From: VYFG01 sp965221795
GTDB taxonomy: Bacteria > Pseudomonadota > Gammaproteobacteria > Arenicellales > Poriferihabitantaceae
DNA length: 64,000 bases
NCBI GenBank assembly: GCA_965221795.1
Contig: OZ244914.1
Location: 310,001-374,000, forward strand
Direction: 5' to 3'
Translations under genes and position numbers: made by a program
Shown: in pieces, positions 46,666 through 55,000 of the stretch
Numbering within the stretch: position 1 is the stretch's first letter
How the letters are laid out: the number at the start of each line of letters is the position of its first letter
The notes under the pieces: model-generated
What the model was told of the DNA's origin: nothing
Databases searched by the model: none
The model's input: the letters and a program-made list of their open reading frames with translations, nothing else

Positions 46666-47616
46666 GTGTCGCTGGAAAACCTGTCAGTATTTGCGGGTAA
46701 CGCAAATCCTGAACTGGCGCATGAAGTGGTTCAGTCGCTTGGCCTACCACTCGGCAGGGCCATGGCCGGCACCTTCAGCGACGGTGAAGTCAACATTGAA
46801 ATCATGGAGAATGTTCGTGGCCGGGATGTGTTTGTCATTCAGCCCACCTGTGCCCCGACCAATGACAACCTGATGGAGTTGTTGGTGCTGACGGATGCAC
46901 TGAACCGTGCTTCAGCCGGCCGGATCACTGCTGTCATCCCCTACATGGGATACTCCCGCCAGGACCGCAGGCCACGGACAGCCCGGGTAGCGATCACGGC
47001 CAAACTGGTCGCCAATATGATCCAGTCTGCCGGGGCGGATCGGGTTCTGACGATGGATCTGCACGCAGACCAGATTCAGGGATTTTTCGACATTCCCTGC
47101 GATAACATATATGGCTCTCCTGTGTTGATGGGAGAGATCTGGCGCAAACGCCTGACCAACCCTACGGTGGTCTCCCCGGATGTGGGGGGGGTAGTTCGGG
47201 CACGTGCCATGGCCAAACAACTGGAAACCGACCTTGCCATCATTGACAAACGACGGCCGAAAGCGAATGAGGCCAAGGTGATGCATATCATCGGGGAAGT
47301 GGAAAACCGTTCCTGTATCCTGATTGATGACATTGTGGATACCGCCAATACCCTCTGTCAGGCCGCGGAGGCACTGAAAGACCGCGGGGCACTCAAGGTC
47401 GTGGCAGCCTGCACCCATCCGGTACTGTCCGGCAATGCGACCCAACGCATCCGAGAGTCGGCATTGGATGAGTTGCTGGTCACGAATTCGATCCCGCTGA
47501 ACGAAGAATCTGCCAGCTGCCCCATGATCACCCAACTCAGCATCGCCGAATTACTGGCCGAATCCATTCGTCGGATTGCCAGCGGGGATTCCATCAGTAA
47601 TCTGTTTATCGAATAA
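46666..47616 (+). CDS. prs: Ribose-phosphate pyrophosphokinase
   Basis: 316 residues from the GTG at 46666, chosen because GAGAGGA lies 6 bases upstream and the product starts 'MSLENLSVFAGNANPELA' like other Prs proteins. The flexible-loop region 'YSRQDRRPRTARVAITAKL' and the PRPP-binding 'CILIDDIVDTANTL' are present. It makes PRPP from ribose-5-phosphate and ATP for nucleotides, histidine and tryptophan. Confidence 0.97.
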   Translation: MSLENLSVFAGNANPELAHEVVQSLGLPLGRAMAGTFSDGEVNIEIMENVRGRDVFVIQPTCAPTNDNLMELLVLTDALNRASAGRITAVIPYMGYSRQDRRPRTARVAITAKLVANMIQSAGADRVLTMDLHADQIQGFFDIPCDNIYGSPVLMGEIWRKRLTNPTVVSPDVGGVVRARAMAKQLETDLAIIDKRRPKANEAKVMHIIGEVENRSCILIDDIVDTANTLCQAAEALKDRGALKVVAACTHPVLSGNATQRIRESALDELLVTNSIPLNEESASCPMITQLSIAELLAESIRRIASGDSISNLFIE

Positions 47617-47706
47617 CCGCATACCCTGCCGAATAACGAACCAATCTTGCCGAATCCCATTCACTGACACCCCCTTCGGGGCCATGAAACCAAGAGCTAC
47701 GATCCA

Positions 47707-48354
47707 ATGAGTGAAGAAGTTATCCTGAAAGCCCGTGTCCGGGCCAGAACTGGCACCAGCCTTGTCCGACGATTGCGCAGGGAAGGCGAAGTGCCGGCCA
47801 TCCTCTATGGTGCCGGCAAGGAAAACCTGAGTATCGCCGTGAACCACGACCTCCTCTACCACAACCTGGAGCGTGAGGAGTTTTTCTCCCAAGTGATTAC
47901 TATCGAAACCGATGGCCAGGCGGAACAGGCGATCTTGCGAGATTTGCAACGCCACCCGCATCAAACCAAAATCCTGCATGCGGATTTTCAGCGGGTCGAA
48001 GAGAACCGGCAGATCCACCTTTCCTTGCCGATCCATTTTATCGGTGAAGAAGAATGCGTGGGAGTGCGAGTCGATGGCGGCATGATTTCGCACTTGATGA
48101 ATGAAGTGGAAGTGACCTGTCTGCCCAAAGATCTGCCGGAAAATATCCAGTTGGATGTAAGCCAACTGCGCATAGGGGAATCACTGCATCTTTCCGATAT
48201 TCAGCTGCCCGAAGGGGTCCAGATCACGGCCTTTACACATGGCGACCTCCACGAACATGACAACGCGGTCATTGCGGTTCAGGCCACCCGCCTGACTCGA
48301 ACTGCCGAGGAAGTGGAAGAAGAGGAGTCCGAGGAGCCGGACAGCAGCGAATAG
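47707..48354 (+). CDS. rplY: 50S ribosomal protein L25 (Ctc form)
   Basis: 215 residues: an N-terminal L25 domain that binds 5S rRNA ('RRLRREGEVPAILYGAGKEN') and a C-terminal TL5/CTC beta domain, followed by an acidic tail ('EEVEEEESEEPDSS'). The two-domain form is longer than the 94-residue E. coli protein. It follows prs by 90 bp, part of the prs-rplY-pth-ychF cluster. Confidence 0.95.
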   Translation: MSEEVILKARVRARTGTSLVRRLRREGEVPAILYGAGKENLSIAVNHDLLYHNLEREEFFSQVITIETDGQAEQAILRDLQRHPHQTKILHADFQRVEENRQIHLSLPIHFIGEEECVGVRVDGGMISHLMNEVEVTCLPKDLPENIQLDVSQLRIGESLHLSDIQLPEGVQITAFTHGDLHEHDNAVIAVQATRLTRTAEEVEEEESEEPDSSE

Positions 48355-48440
48355 CACGACGTGGCCGATTACCCGAGCGTGGGCATCGTCTGGAAGGAGA
48401 TGAAAGCGGCAGGCATCACTCCGTTACGCCTGGTGCCTTG

Positions 48441-49022
48441 ATGCCTGTACCTGCTATTGCCCTGGTTGTCGGTCTTGGCAACCCGGGGCCCCAATATCGA
48501 GAAAGCCGGCATAATGCAGGAGTGTGGTTTGTGGACGCACTGCAAGTTGCCTGGGAATTCCGTCTGCGGGAAAGCAGCCGGTACAAGGGGCTTATTGGCG
48601 ACTTCTCCTTTGCGGGGCACACCATCCGGGTACTGGCCCCGCAGACCTTCATGAATCGGAGTGGTGACAGCGTGACTCCACTGGTCCGGTTTTTCCGGAT
48701 TCCCGCCGAGCAGGTACTGATTGCCCACGACGAACTGGACCTGCCTGCGGGCGTGGTTCGGTTCAAGCATACCGGAGGTCACGGCGGGCACAAAGGCCTT
48801 CAGGATATCATCCGACAATCCGCGACGCAGGACATGAAACGTCTTCGATTTGGCATTGGTCATCCCGGCCATCGTCATCAGGTCAGCGATTATGTATTGA
48901 CCCAGCCGTCCCCGGAGGATCGAGTAAACATCCATGCGTCCATTGATCGTGCGGTCGCAATTTTCCCGGATCTTCTGGTGGGCAATTTTTCCCGAGCCAT
49001 GCAATTGCTGCATACCGCCTGA
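48441..49022 (+). CDS. pth: Peptidyl-tRNA hydrolase
   Basis: 193 residues from the ATG at 48441; a TTG lies just before it. The motif 'VVGLGNPGPQYRESRHNAGV' holds the catalytic histidine (RHNAG), and 'FMNRSGDSV' and 'HDELDLPAG' are conserved substrate-binding parts. Pth releases tRNA from prematurely dropped peptidyl-tRNA. The next gene, ychF, starts 2 bp after its stop. Confidence 0.96.
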   Translation: MPVPAIALVVGLGNPGPQYRESRHNAGVWFVDALQVAWEFRLRESSRYKGLIGDFSFAGHTIRVLAPQTFMNRSGDSVTPLVRFFRIPAEQVLIAHDELDLPAGVVRFKHTGGHGGHKGLQDIIRQSATQDMKRLRFGIGHPGHRHQVSDYVLTQPSPEDRVNIHASIDRAVAIFPDLLVGNFSRAMQLLHTA

Positions 49023-49024
49023 CC

Positions 49025-50119
49025 ATGGGATTCAAATGTGGCATTGTCGGATTGCCCAATGTGGGCAAATCCACCCTGTTCAATGCGCTGACCCATTCCT
49101 CTGCCGCGCAGGCCGCCAACTACGCCTTCTGCACGATTGAGCCGAATGTTGGTATGGTCGCCGTACCAGATTCCCGACTGGATCGAATCGGCGCACTCGT
49201 CCACCCCCAGAAGATCATTCCCACCACCATGGAATTTGTCGATATTGCCGGCCTGGTGGCTGGAGCCTCTCAAGGGGAAGGGCTGGGCAACCAGTTTCTG
49301 TCCCACATCCGTGAGGTCGACGCCATCGCTCATGTGGTGCGCACCTTTGAAGACGACCGGATCACACATGTGGCGAACCGGGTGGACCCGCTTGCGGATA
49401 TCGAAACCGTCCACACCGAACTTATCCTTGCGGATCTGGAAACGGCGGCACGGGCACGACACAAAGCGGAAAAAAACAGCAAGGCCGGCGACAAGAGGCA
49501 AAAAGACATGGCCAGCCTGTTACACCGGGTCGAATCTCATCTGGATACGGGAAAACCATTACGCCTCCTGGCATTGCAGCCGGCAGATCAATGCCGCCTC
49601 CAGACTCTGTGTTTCCTGACCCTGAAACCCGCCTTCTATATTGCCAATGTCGACGAGGATGGCTTTCGAAATAATCCTCATCTGGATACGATGCGGGCTC
49701 TCGCAGAATCGGAAGGATCCGAAACGGTACCAGTCTGCGCGACGATTGAAGCGGAACTGGACCAACTGGCAGCGGATGAAATGGCCGCCTTTCTGATGGA
49801 AATGGGACTCCGGGAAACCGGGCTGCATCGCGTCATCCGCGCTGGATATCGTCTGCTCGGACTGCGGACCTATTTTACGGCCGGGAAGAAGGAAGTCCGC
49901 GCATGGACCGTGCGGGATGGGACCACAGCACCCGGAGCCGCGGGAGTGATTCATACCGATTTTGAGCGTGGGTTCATCCGCGCCGAGACCATTGGATATG
50001 ACGACTTCATCGAATGCGGGGGGGAACATCGCGCTCGGGAAGCAGGAAAACTCCGTCTGGAAGGTCGTGATTACATAGTCCAGGATGGCGACATCATGCA
50101 CTTCCGATTTAATATTTGA
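49025..50119 (+). CDS. ychF: Redox-regulated ATPase YchF
   Basis: 364 residues. G1 loop 'GIVGLPNVGKSTLFNALTHS', G3 'DIAGLVAGASQGEGLGNQFL', and in place of NKxD the sequence 'YIANVDEDG', which in YchF proteins gives ATP preference over GTP. A coiled coil and C-terminal TGS domain ('AWTVRDGTTAPGAAGVIHTD') follow. It binds ribosomes and affects stress responses. Close coupling to pth (2 bp) is usual. Confidence 0.97.
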   Translation: MGFKCGIVGLPNVGKSTLFNALTHSSAAQAANYAFCTIEPNVGMVAVPDSRLDRIGALVHPQKIIPTTMEFVDIAGLVAGASQGEGLGNQFLSHIREVDAIAHVVRTFEDDRITHVANRVDPLADIETVHTELILADLETAARARHKAEKNSKAGDKRQKDMASLLHRVESHLDTGKPLRLLALQPADQCRLQTLCFLTLKPAFYIANVDEDGFRNNPHLDTMRALAESEGSETVPVCATIEAELDQLAADEMAAFLMEMGLRETGLHRVIRAGYRLLGLRTYFTAGKKEVRAWTVRDGTTAPGAAGVIHTDFERGFIRAETIGYDDFIECGGEHRAREAGKLRLEGRDYIVQDGDIMHFRFNI

Positions 50120-50255
50120 AATGGCAGGCCGGGAACGACCGAAGGGTCCATGAAATGGCTCAAAGACTGCCTCACATGACTACAGTTGGGGAACTTTACC
50201 CATCAACACCCTACTCGACAGCCTGACCGCCCGGCTCAACGAATACCTGGACCCG

Positions 50256-52310
50256 GTGCTTTCCACCCGTCGCACAGCACGGGGACCGGCCAGAGGCTTG
50301 TTATCCCTGGACAAAAAGGAGCAGGAGTTTGCCTTGCAATGGACTGACATCATTCGTCGCTCCAATTCGGAAATGGCCTTCCAGTTCGTCCACCGTGCGC
50401 CCCGTGCCATTCGCCTGATGGGACTGGAAGGAACCCGGCAATGGCTGTTGCATGCCATGGATGTCTATGACCGGGAGGGCTTGTATCCCGGCAGCCATGC
50501 CCTGGAAAACCTTGCCGCTTTCGCCACAGAATTTCGTCGGGATCACATCACGGTTCGCCTGGAAGACATCCGTCCGGTCCTGGAAACCTTCCTGGCGGGC
50601 CTGGCCGGACGCCTATTGAAACTGGAGAGCGGGAAGAGCATCTACACCGACACCCATACCCTCTACCTGCCGGATCGGATCAGTCGATTCCCGGATTCCG
50701 AGCGAAATACCCGTCTCTACAAGATCATGACCGTGCACCTGTGGGGGCAAACCCGGTACGGAACCTTTCGGCGCCCGACCCCGGACTCCCCGCACCTGGT
50801 TGAACTCCTGGCCGAATTTCCCGACAGCGGACGGGCCCTGCAGTTATTCAACCTGCTGGAAACCACTCGCATCAATGCCTGCATTCGCCGCGACCTGCCG
50901 GGACTCGCCCGCGAAATCTTCGGGCTACAGCCGCCAGTACCGGTGCAAGATGCTACCTGGCACCATTTTTTCCACCTGCTGGAATCCCATGAAGCTACGG
51001 TGGCTGATACGTTGGCGGCCACAGCCGCTCTCTATCCCCTGCAGCACCCCTGGCCACCAGCCCTGGTCTATCAGGGAGAATTAGACCTGGAAGCCACCAG
51101 GGCCGGTATCGAACGGCGTCTGGAACAGGAGAAAGATGCTCTTCAGTCTGCCCTTGCGGAACTGTTGCGTTCTACTGGAGATGGCCAGGATGAGATTCCG
51201 GCCAGCGAACCTGCGAATATTCGTTTACAGCAGGATACGGACGCCAACCAAGAACCGGAACTGGCGATGGACGGGGAACCCATCACGACCCCGGAAGCAC
51301 TCCGCTCTCTCCTGGACTCCCTGCTTCAGGATCTGGATCAGATTCCAGATGATTGGCTCATCCCCAAGGGCGATGACCGGTATGATGACCGGGAAGTTGG
51401 CCAGGATCCGGATTCCTTTCATCGGAGCATGGAGTCTTCCGAAGTGTTTCTGTACGATGAATGGGACTATCGCCGTCAAACCTACCGCAAGCAATGGTGC
51501 GCACTGCGGGAAGTAACCGCACCGCCCGTACACGATGATTTCCATGCGCAGACCCTGAATCGGTATGCTCCTCTGGTGGGAGAGATCCGACGTCACTTCG
51601 AAGCCTTGCGGGAGGAGGAGCGAGTGCTCAAGGCCGAACCGTCAGGCGACAATGTCGACCTGGATGCGCTGATCATGGCTTATGCCGATATGCAGGCCGG
51701 CATGGAACTCAGCGATCGGGTGTATACACGCCGGCAAAAGGCGGAACGGGACCTGGCCGTCCTGTTCATGGTCGATGTCAGTGGTTCGACCAAGGGATGG
51801 ATCAATGATGCCGAACGCGAAAGCTTGATCCTGCTGTGCGAGGCACTGGAAGTGCTGGATGACCGATATGCCATTTACGGTTTTTCCGGGATGACCCGGA
51901 ACCGTTGTGAAATCTACTGTGTCAAGTCGTTTGCCCAATCATACAATGCCGAGGTTCGTGCTCGCATCAGCGGACTTCGCCCCAAAGACTATACCCGGAT
52001 GGGCGTCACCATTCGACACCTGACCCGGATCTTGAATCAAATGGAGGCAAGAACCCGGGTGCTGATCACACTGTCCGATGGCAAACCGGATGATTACGAT
52101 GGGTATCGGGGGGAGTATGGCATCGAAGATACCCGCCAAGCCTTGCTGGAGGCACGCAACACCGGAATTTTCCCGTTCTGTATCACCATTGACACCGAAG
52201 CCAGGGAATATCTCCCTCATATGTACGGGCCGGCGGGTTTTGTCATGGTAGACCAGGTGCGCAAGTTGCCCCTGAAAGTGGCCGACATCTACCGTCGACT
52301 CACCACCTGA
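50256..52310 (+). CDS. NorD/CbbO-like von Willebrand factor A protein
   Basis: About 684 residues if started at the GTG at 50256. Sense-like sequence continues upstream in the same frame ('INTLLDSLTARLNEYLDPV' from about 50200) without an ATG, GTG or TTG, so the true start is unclear. The C-terminal VWA domain has the MIDAS motif 'VLFMVDVSGSTKGWINDAER' and 'ITLSDGKPDDYDG'. Family members work with a MoxR-type ATPase to activate nitric oxide reductase or Rubisco. No such partner is adjacent; the CobS-type ATPase at 61015 belongs to another pair. Confidence 0.85.
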   Translation: MLSTRRTARGPARGLLSLDKKEQEFALQWTDIIRRSNSEMAFQFVHRAPRAIRLMGLEGTRQWLLHAMDVYDREGLYPGSHALENLAAFATEFRRDHITVRLEDIRPVLETFLAGLAGRLLKLESGKSIYTDTHTLYLPDRISRFPDSERNTRLYKIMTVHLWGQTRYGTFRRPTPDSPHLVELLAEFPDSGRALQLFNLLETTRINACIRRDLPGLAREIFGLQPPVPVQDATWHHFFHLLESHEATVADTLAATAALYPLQHPWPPALVYQGELDLEATRAGIERRLEQEKDALQSALAELLRSTGDGQDEIPASEPANIRLQQDTDANQEPELAMDGEPITTPEALRSLLDSLLQDLDQIPDDWLIPKGDDRYDDREVGQDPDSFHRSMESSEVFLYDEWDYRRQTYRKQWCALREVTAPPVHDDFHAQTLNRYAPLVGEIRRHFEALREEERVLKAEPSGDNVDLDALIMAYADMQAGMELSDRVYTRRQKAERDLAVLFMVDVSGSTKGWINDAERESLILLCEALEVLDDRYAIYGFSGMTRNRCEIYCVKSFAQSYNAEVRARISGLRPKDYTRMGVTIRHLTRILNQMEARTRVLITLSDGKPDDYDGYRGEYGIEDTRQALLEARNTGIFPFCITIDTEAREYLPHMYGPAGFVMVDQVRKLPLKVADIYRRLTT

Positions 52311-52449
52311 TCCGACCTGCCGACCATGCCCCTTTTGCCAACCCCGAACCAACTGCCGGTTGCCGATGGCTTGCCCCCGACCCGTCATGACAGTTTCCCA
52401 TCCAACGGATCTGCCGCAGTCGTCTTCATCCCATCCGGCCGATAGGATC

Positions 52450-53397
52450 ATGTCGTCAGTTCATGGCTCCCGGAAGGTGATTTTCGCTGCTATGGGCGGA
52501 AACGCCCTGATTGCGATTACGAAGTTTATCGCGGCCAGCATTACCGGCAGTTCCGCGATGTTCAGCGAGGCCATCCATTCGGTGGTGGATACTGGCAACC
52601 AGTGCCTGTTGCTGTACGGTCTGAAACGATCTGACAAGCCCGCAGATGCACAACATCCGTTTGGTTACAGCATGGAGCTCTATTTCTGGACGTTTGTGGT
52701 CGCCATTCTGATTTTTTCCCTCGGCTCTGGCCTTTCTATTTATGACGGTATCAGCAAGATCCAGGAGCCGCATGAAATTCAAAAGCCCGTAGTGAATTAC
52801 ATTGTCCTGGGATTGGCCATGTTATTTGAGGGGGCAGCCTGGTTAGTCGCCTTTCATGAATTCCGCAAAACCAAGGGTACACTGAGTTATATCAAGGCAG
52901 TACAACGCAGCAAGGATCCGACCGTGTTTACAGTGCTGTTTGAGGACAGTGCGGCCATGCTGGGCCTGTGTGCGGCCATGATCGGTATCAGCCTGGCCCA
53001 GTGGACCGGCCTGCCGGTCTTTGATGCCATCGCTTCCATTGTCATCGGGATTATTTTGGCCTGCACCGCAGCCTTGCTGGCCTATGAAAGCAAAGGCCTA
53101 CTGATTGGGGAAGCGGCGCGGCCGCGTGTCATTGGCAGTATTCGGAAAATTATCAACGACCATGACAGCATCATCAGCATCAATGAACTGCTGACCATGC
53201 ATTTCGGTCCCCGCGATATCCTGCTCTGCCTCAGCGTGGATTTCGTCGATGGCATTTCCGCCAGTGAGGTCGAATCCACCATTTCCAACCTGGAAGCCAC
53301 TATCAAGTCCACCCATCCGGAAATCAAGCGGGTTTTTATTGAGGCCCAGAGCTGGCGTGGGCACGATGACAACCTGCGTACCCGCTACTCCATATGA
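52450..53397 (+). CDS. Cation diffusion facilitator family transporter
   Basis: 315 residues from the ATG at 52450, judged from the homologous start 'MSSVHGSRKVIFAAMGGNAL'; ATGs at 52360 and 52387 are alternatives. Membrane helices include 'TGSSAMFSEAIHSVVDTGNQ' with the HxxxD metal site, then 'QHPFGYSMELYFWTFVVAIL', and a second site region 'VLFEDSAAMLGLCAAMIG'. A cytoplasmic C-terminal domain follows. It likely exports zinc, iron or a similar divalent metal; the 'SxxxD' versus 'HxxxD' details do not settle which. Confidence 0.88.
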   Translation: MSSVHGSRKVIFAAMGGNALIAITKFIAASITGSSAMFSEAIHSVVDTGNQCLLLYGLKRSDKPADAQHPFGYSMELYFWTFVVAILIFSLGSGLSIYDGISKIQEPHEIQKPVVNYIVLGLAMLFEGAAWLVAFHEFRKTKGTLSYIKAVQRSKDPTVFTVLFEDSAAMLGLCAAMIGISLAQWTGLPVFDAIASIVIGIILACTAALLAYESKGLLIGEAARPRVIGSIRKIINDHDSIISINELLTMHFGPRDILLCLSVDFVDGISASEVESTISNLEATIKSTHPEIKRVFIEAQSWRGHDDNLRTRYSI

Positions 53398-53458
53398 GCA
53401 CACCGGCCCCGGCATCCCCTGGCCGACCGCCCCAGAATACCAGAGGCCTTTGATTCTA

Positions 53459-53474
53459 CCCCCCCCCCCCCCCC
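53459..53474 (+). repeat. Poly-C tract, 16 bases
   Basis: Sixteen consecutive C followed by TCTCGCTAAACTAG. The same tail TCGCTAAACTAG follows the longer poly-C tract at 54013. The deleted IS630-type element is inserted exactly in the final CTAG. The length may vary between reads or strains. Confidence 0.85.
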
Positions 53475-53484
53475 TCTCGCTAAA

Positions 53485-53895
53485 CTAGTACATCGTATCA
53501 TTGATTCGCTGACATACATTCTGGCATCGGCCTGTCGAAGCTCTTCCAGTGGAACGGTGCCGGTTCCGCGTTCATTTCCCCGATGCCCCGGAGGATGCAC
53601 TGGCGGAGCCCGTCCAGCGAGCCGAACCGGATGTGCCGCAGGAAGGTGCGGGCCATCTTCGGGAACACGACCTCGAGCCGGTTCAGCCAAGAGGCACGCA
53701 CGTACTGGAACCGGCCCGGGGCTCCTCGAGACGTGCGAGGAGTGATTGTCCAGTATGATGCGGATGGTTGCGCCTTCCGGCCAGCACCGGTTTTTCCGTC
53801 TTTCGAGCCATCATGGCTTCCGTCATTGATTCAGGGATGACCACCATAGGCCAATCCCCCTGTAATATCAATGTATTAATGTTACCATGTACTAG
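53485..53895. mobile_element. Internally deleted IS630-family element (MITE-like, about 0.4 kb)
   Basis: Both ends read CTAGTACAT outward-in and match over 21 bases with three mismatches; IS630 elements insert at TA, visible inside each CTAG. The left part is a diverged copy of the 3' end of the transposase gene of the intact element at 55001, and the right part matches its 5' end ('TTTTTCCGTCTTTCGAGCCA' and beyond). The middle ~0.8 kb is missing. It cannot encode transposase but could be mobilised by the full-length copy. Confidence 0.85.
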
Positions 53896-53990
53896 GCGCA
53901 AATTATTGGTACTGGATCAGTTTGAAAATCACCTCATTCTGCATGAAATTGGTATAATTGCCGGAACATCATTCGACATTGGAGACCACA
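53896..53990. promoter_or_regulatory. Leader of the poly-C secreted-protein gene
   Basis: 95 AT-rich bases before the ATG at 53991. A ribosome-binding sequence GGAG lies at about 53981-53984, 6 bases before the ATG, and TATAAT occurs at about 53953-53958. This supports the ATG at 53991 as the real start of the gene across the poly-C tract. Confidence 0.5.
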
Positions 53991-54012
53991 ATGAAACATT
54001 ACCCTAATTCAT

Positions 54013-54035
54013 CCCCCCCCCCCCCCCCCCCCCCC
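54013..54035 (+). repeat. Poly-C tract, 23 bases, inside the start of a reading frame
   Basis: A run of 23 C lies after ATG AAA CAT TAC CCT AAT TCA T (53991-54012). With 23 C the frame ends at TAG (54045-54047). With 21 or 24 C it would read into the downstream signal peptide and secreted protein. A homopolymer of this length is very prone to slippage in cells and also to sequencing error. Confidence 0.85.
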
Positions 54036-54067
54036 TCGCTAAACTAGCGACTCTTCTACTGCTGGCG

Positions 54068-54700
54068 GTGCTAACTGCGCCGTCCATGGCGCAGGTGGAT
54101 TACTCCTTCATTGATGGTGCATCAGGCGCGAGTACCTGCCCGCCAGGCCAGACCATACGTAACGGAATATCCCTTGTCGACGGATCCCTGACAAAAAACG
54201 CGGTCCGGCTGTCGTATTCGCAAGTTAATTTTCAGAACATCAGAGTTCTAATTCCAGGAACGAGTACACTTCAAAGTGCCACCGTGTATCTCAGCGTGCT
54301 GGAAAATGGCAGGGAAGAGGCTAGCAGGCAGACTCTTGGAACTGCTTCAACTGGCACGGACACGACGGGAGGAGCGAAAACTTTCAGCAACCTGAAGCAG
54401 AACAGGCAGTACACCGCAGTCACGCATATTGGGGACGTCACCAAGATCATTTCAAGATTCTGCTTCCGGACCGCGGCCGACCTGGAGATCCCCTTTATGT
54501 CGGGTCGCGGCGGCGACGGTCCCGGCGATTCGTGGTCAAGCGGGTGCTACGCCTTCAGCAAGGACGTGAATCAGATCCGGGCTTGCTTCTGCGGAGCCCG
54601 GAACTCGTCGGGCAGCTGGGCGCGCACGGATGCCGAAGACGGCTACGAATATATGATGGACGCCACCTGGAGATCACAGGTGGGCTGCACGACCAACTGA
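54068..54700 (+). CDS. Secreted cysteine-containing protein, possibly phase-variable
   Basis: The frame carries a signal peptide whose core begins before the first start codon in frame: 'LAKLATLLLLAVLTAPSMAQ', with cleavage expected after 'SMA'. The natural start is probably the ATG at 53991, joined through the poly-C tract, presently out of frame by one base; the GTG at 54068 would remove most of the signal. The mature ~200 residues begin 'QVDYSFIDGASGASTCPPGQ' and end with cysteine-rich 'ACFCGARN' and 'GCTTN'. I do not recognise the family. A related start is at 57462. Confidence 0.7.
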   Translation: MLTAPSMAQVDYSFIDGASGASTCPPGQTIRNGISLVDGSLTKNAVRLSYSQVNFQNIRVLIPGTSTLQSATVYLSVLENGREEASRQTLGTASTGTDTTGGAKTFSNLKQNRQYTAVTHIGDVTKIISRFCFRTAADLEIPFMSGRGGDGPGDSWSSGCYAFSKDVNQIRACFCGARNSSGSWARTDAEDGYEYMMDATWRSQVGCTTN

Positions 54701-55000
54701 CGAAACCGGAGCGGCCACCGCCATTTGGCTTGCAGCCTCGTCCGGAAAACCCGGAACACGGGGCGGCCTGCGGGCCGCCTCCTCCCGGCCAGGTCCTGCA
54801 ATGTTCAAACTGGGCCACAGCCCATTCTCCGGATTCCCTCTCTTCAACCCAAGGCCGGGAACTGGCTCACTGATTATTTTTTGGCGTGCGGAAAACCACA
54901 GCCGCAAGAACCAGGCAATACCTCGACAAAAGCTCTCACCGGGCTGTACGAGAACATGGGGTAGGACATGATTCATGCAACCAGCCGATTGACCAGCCAT
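54701..55000. other. Intergenic region with a GC-rich hairpin
   Basis: 300 bp between the secreted-protein gene and the IS630 element. A perfect stem GGCGGCC/GGCCGCC at 54762-54779 may be a terminator although no T-run follows. Otherwise nothing recognised. Confidence 0.4.
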
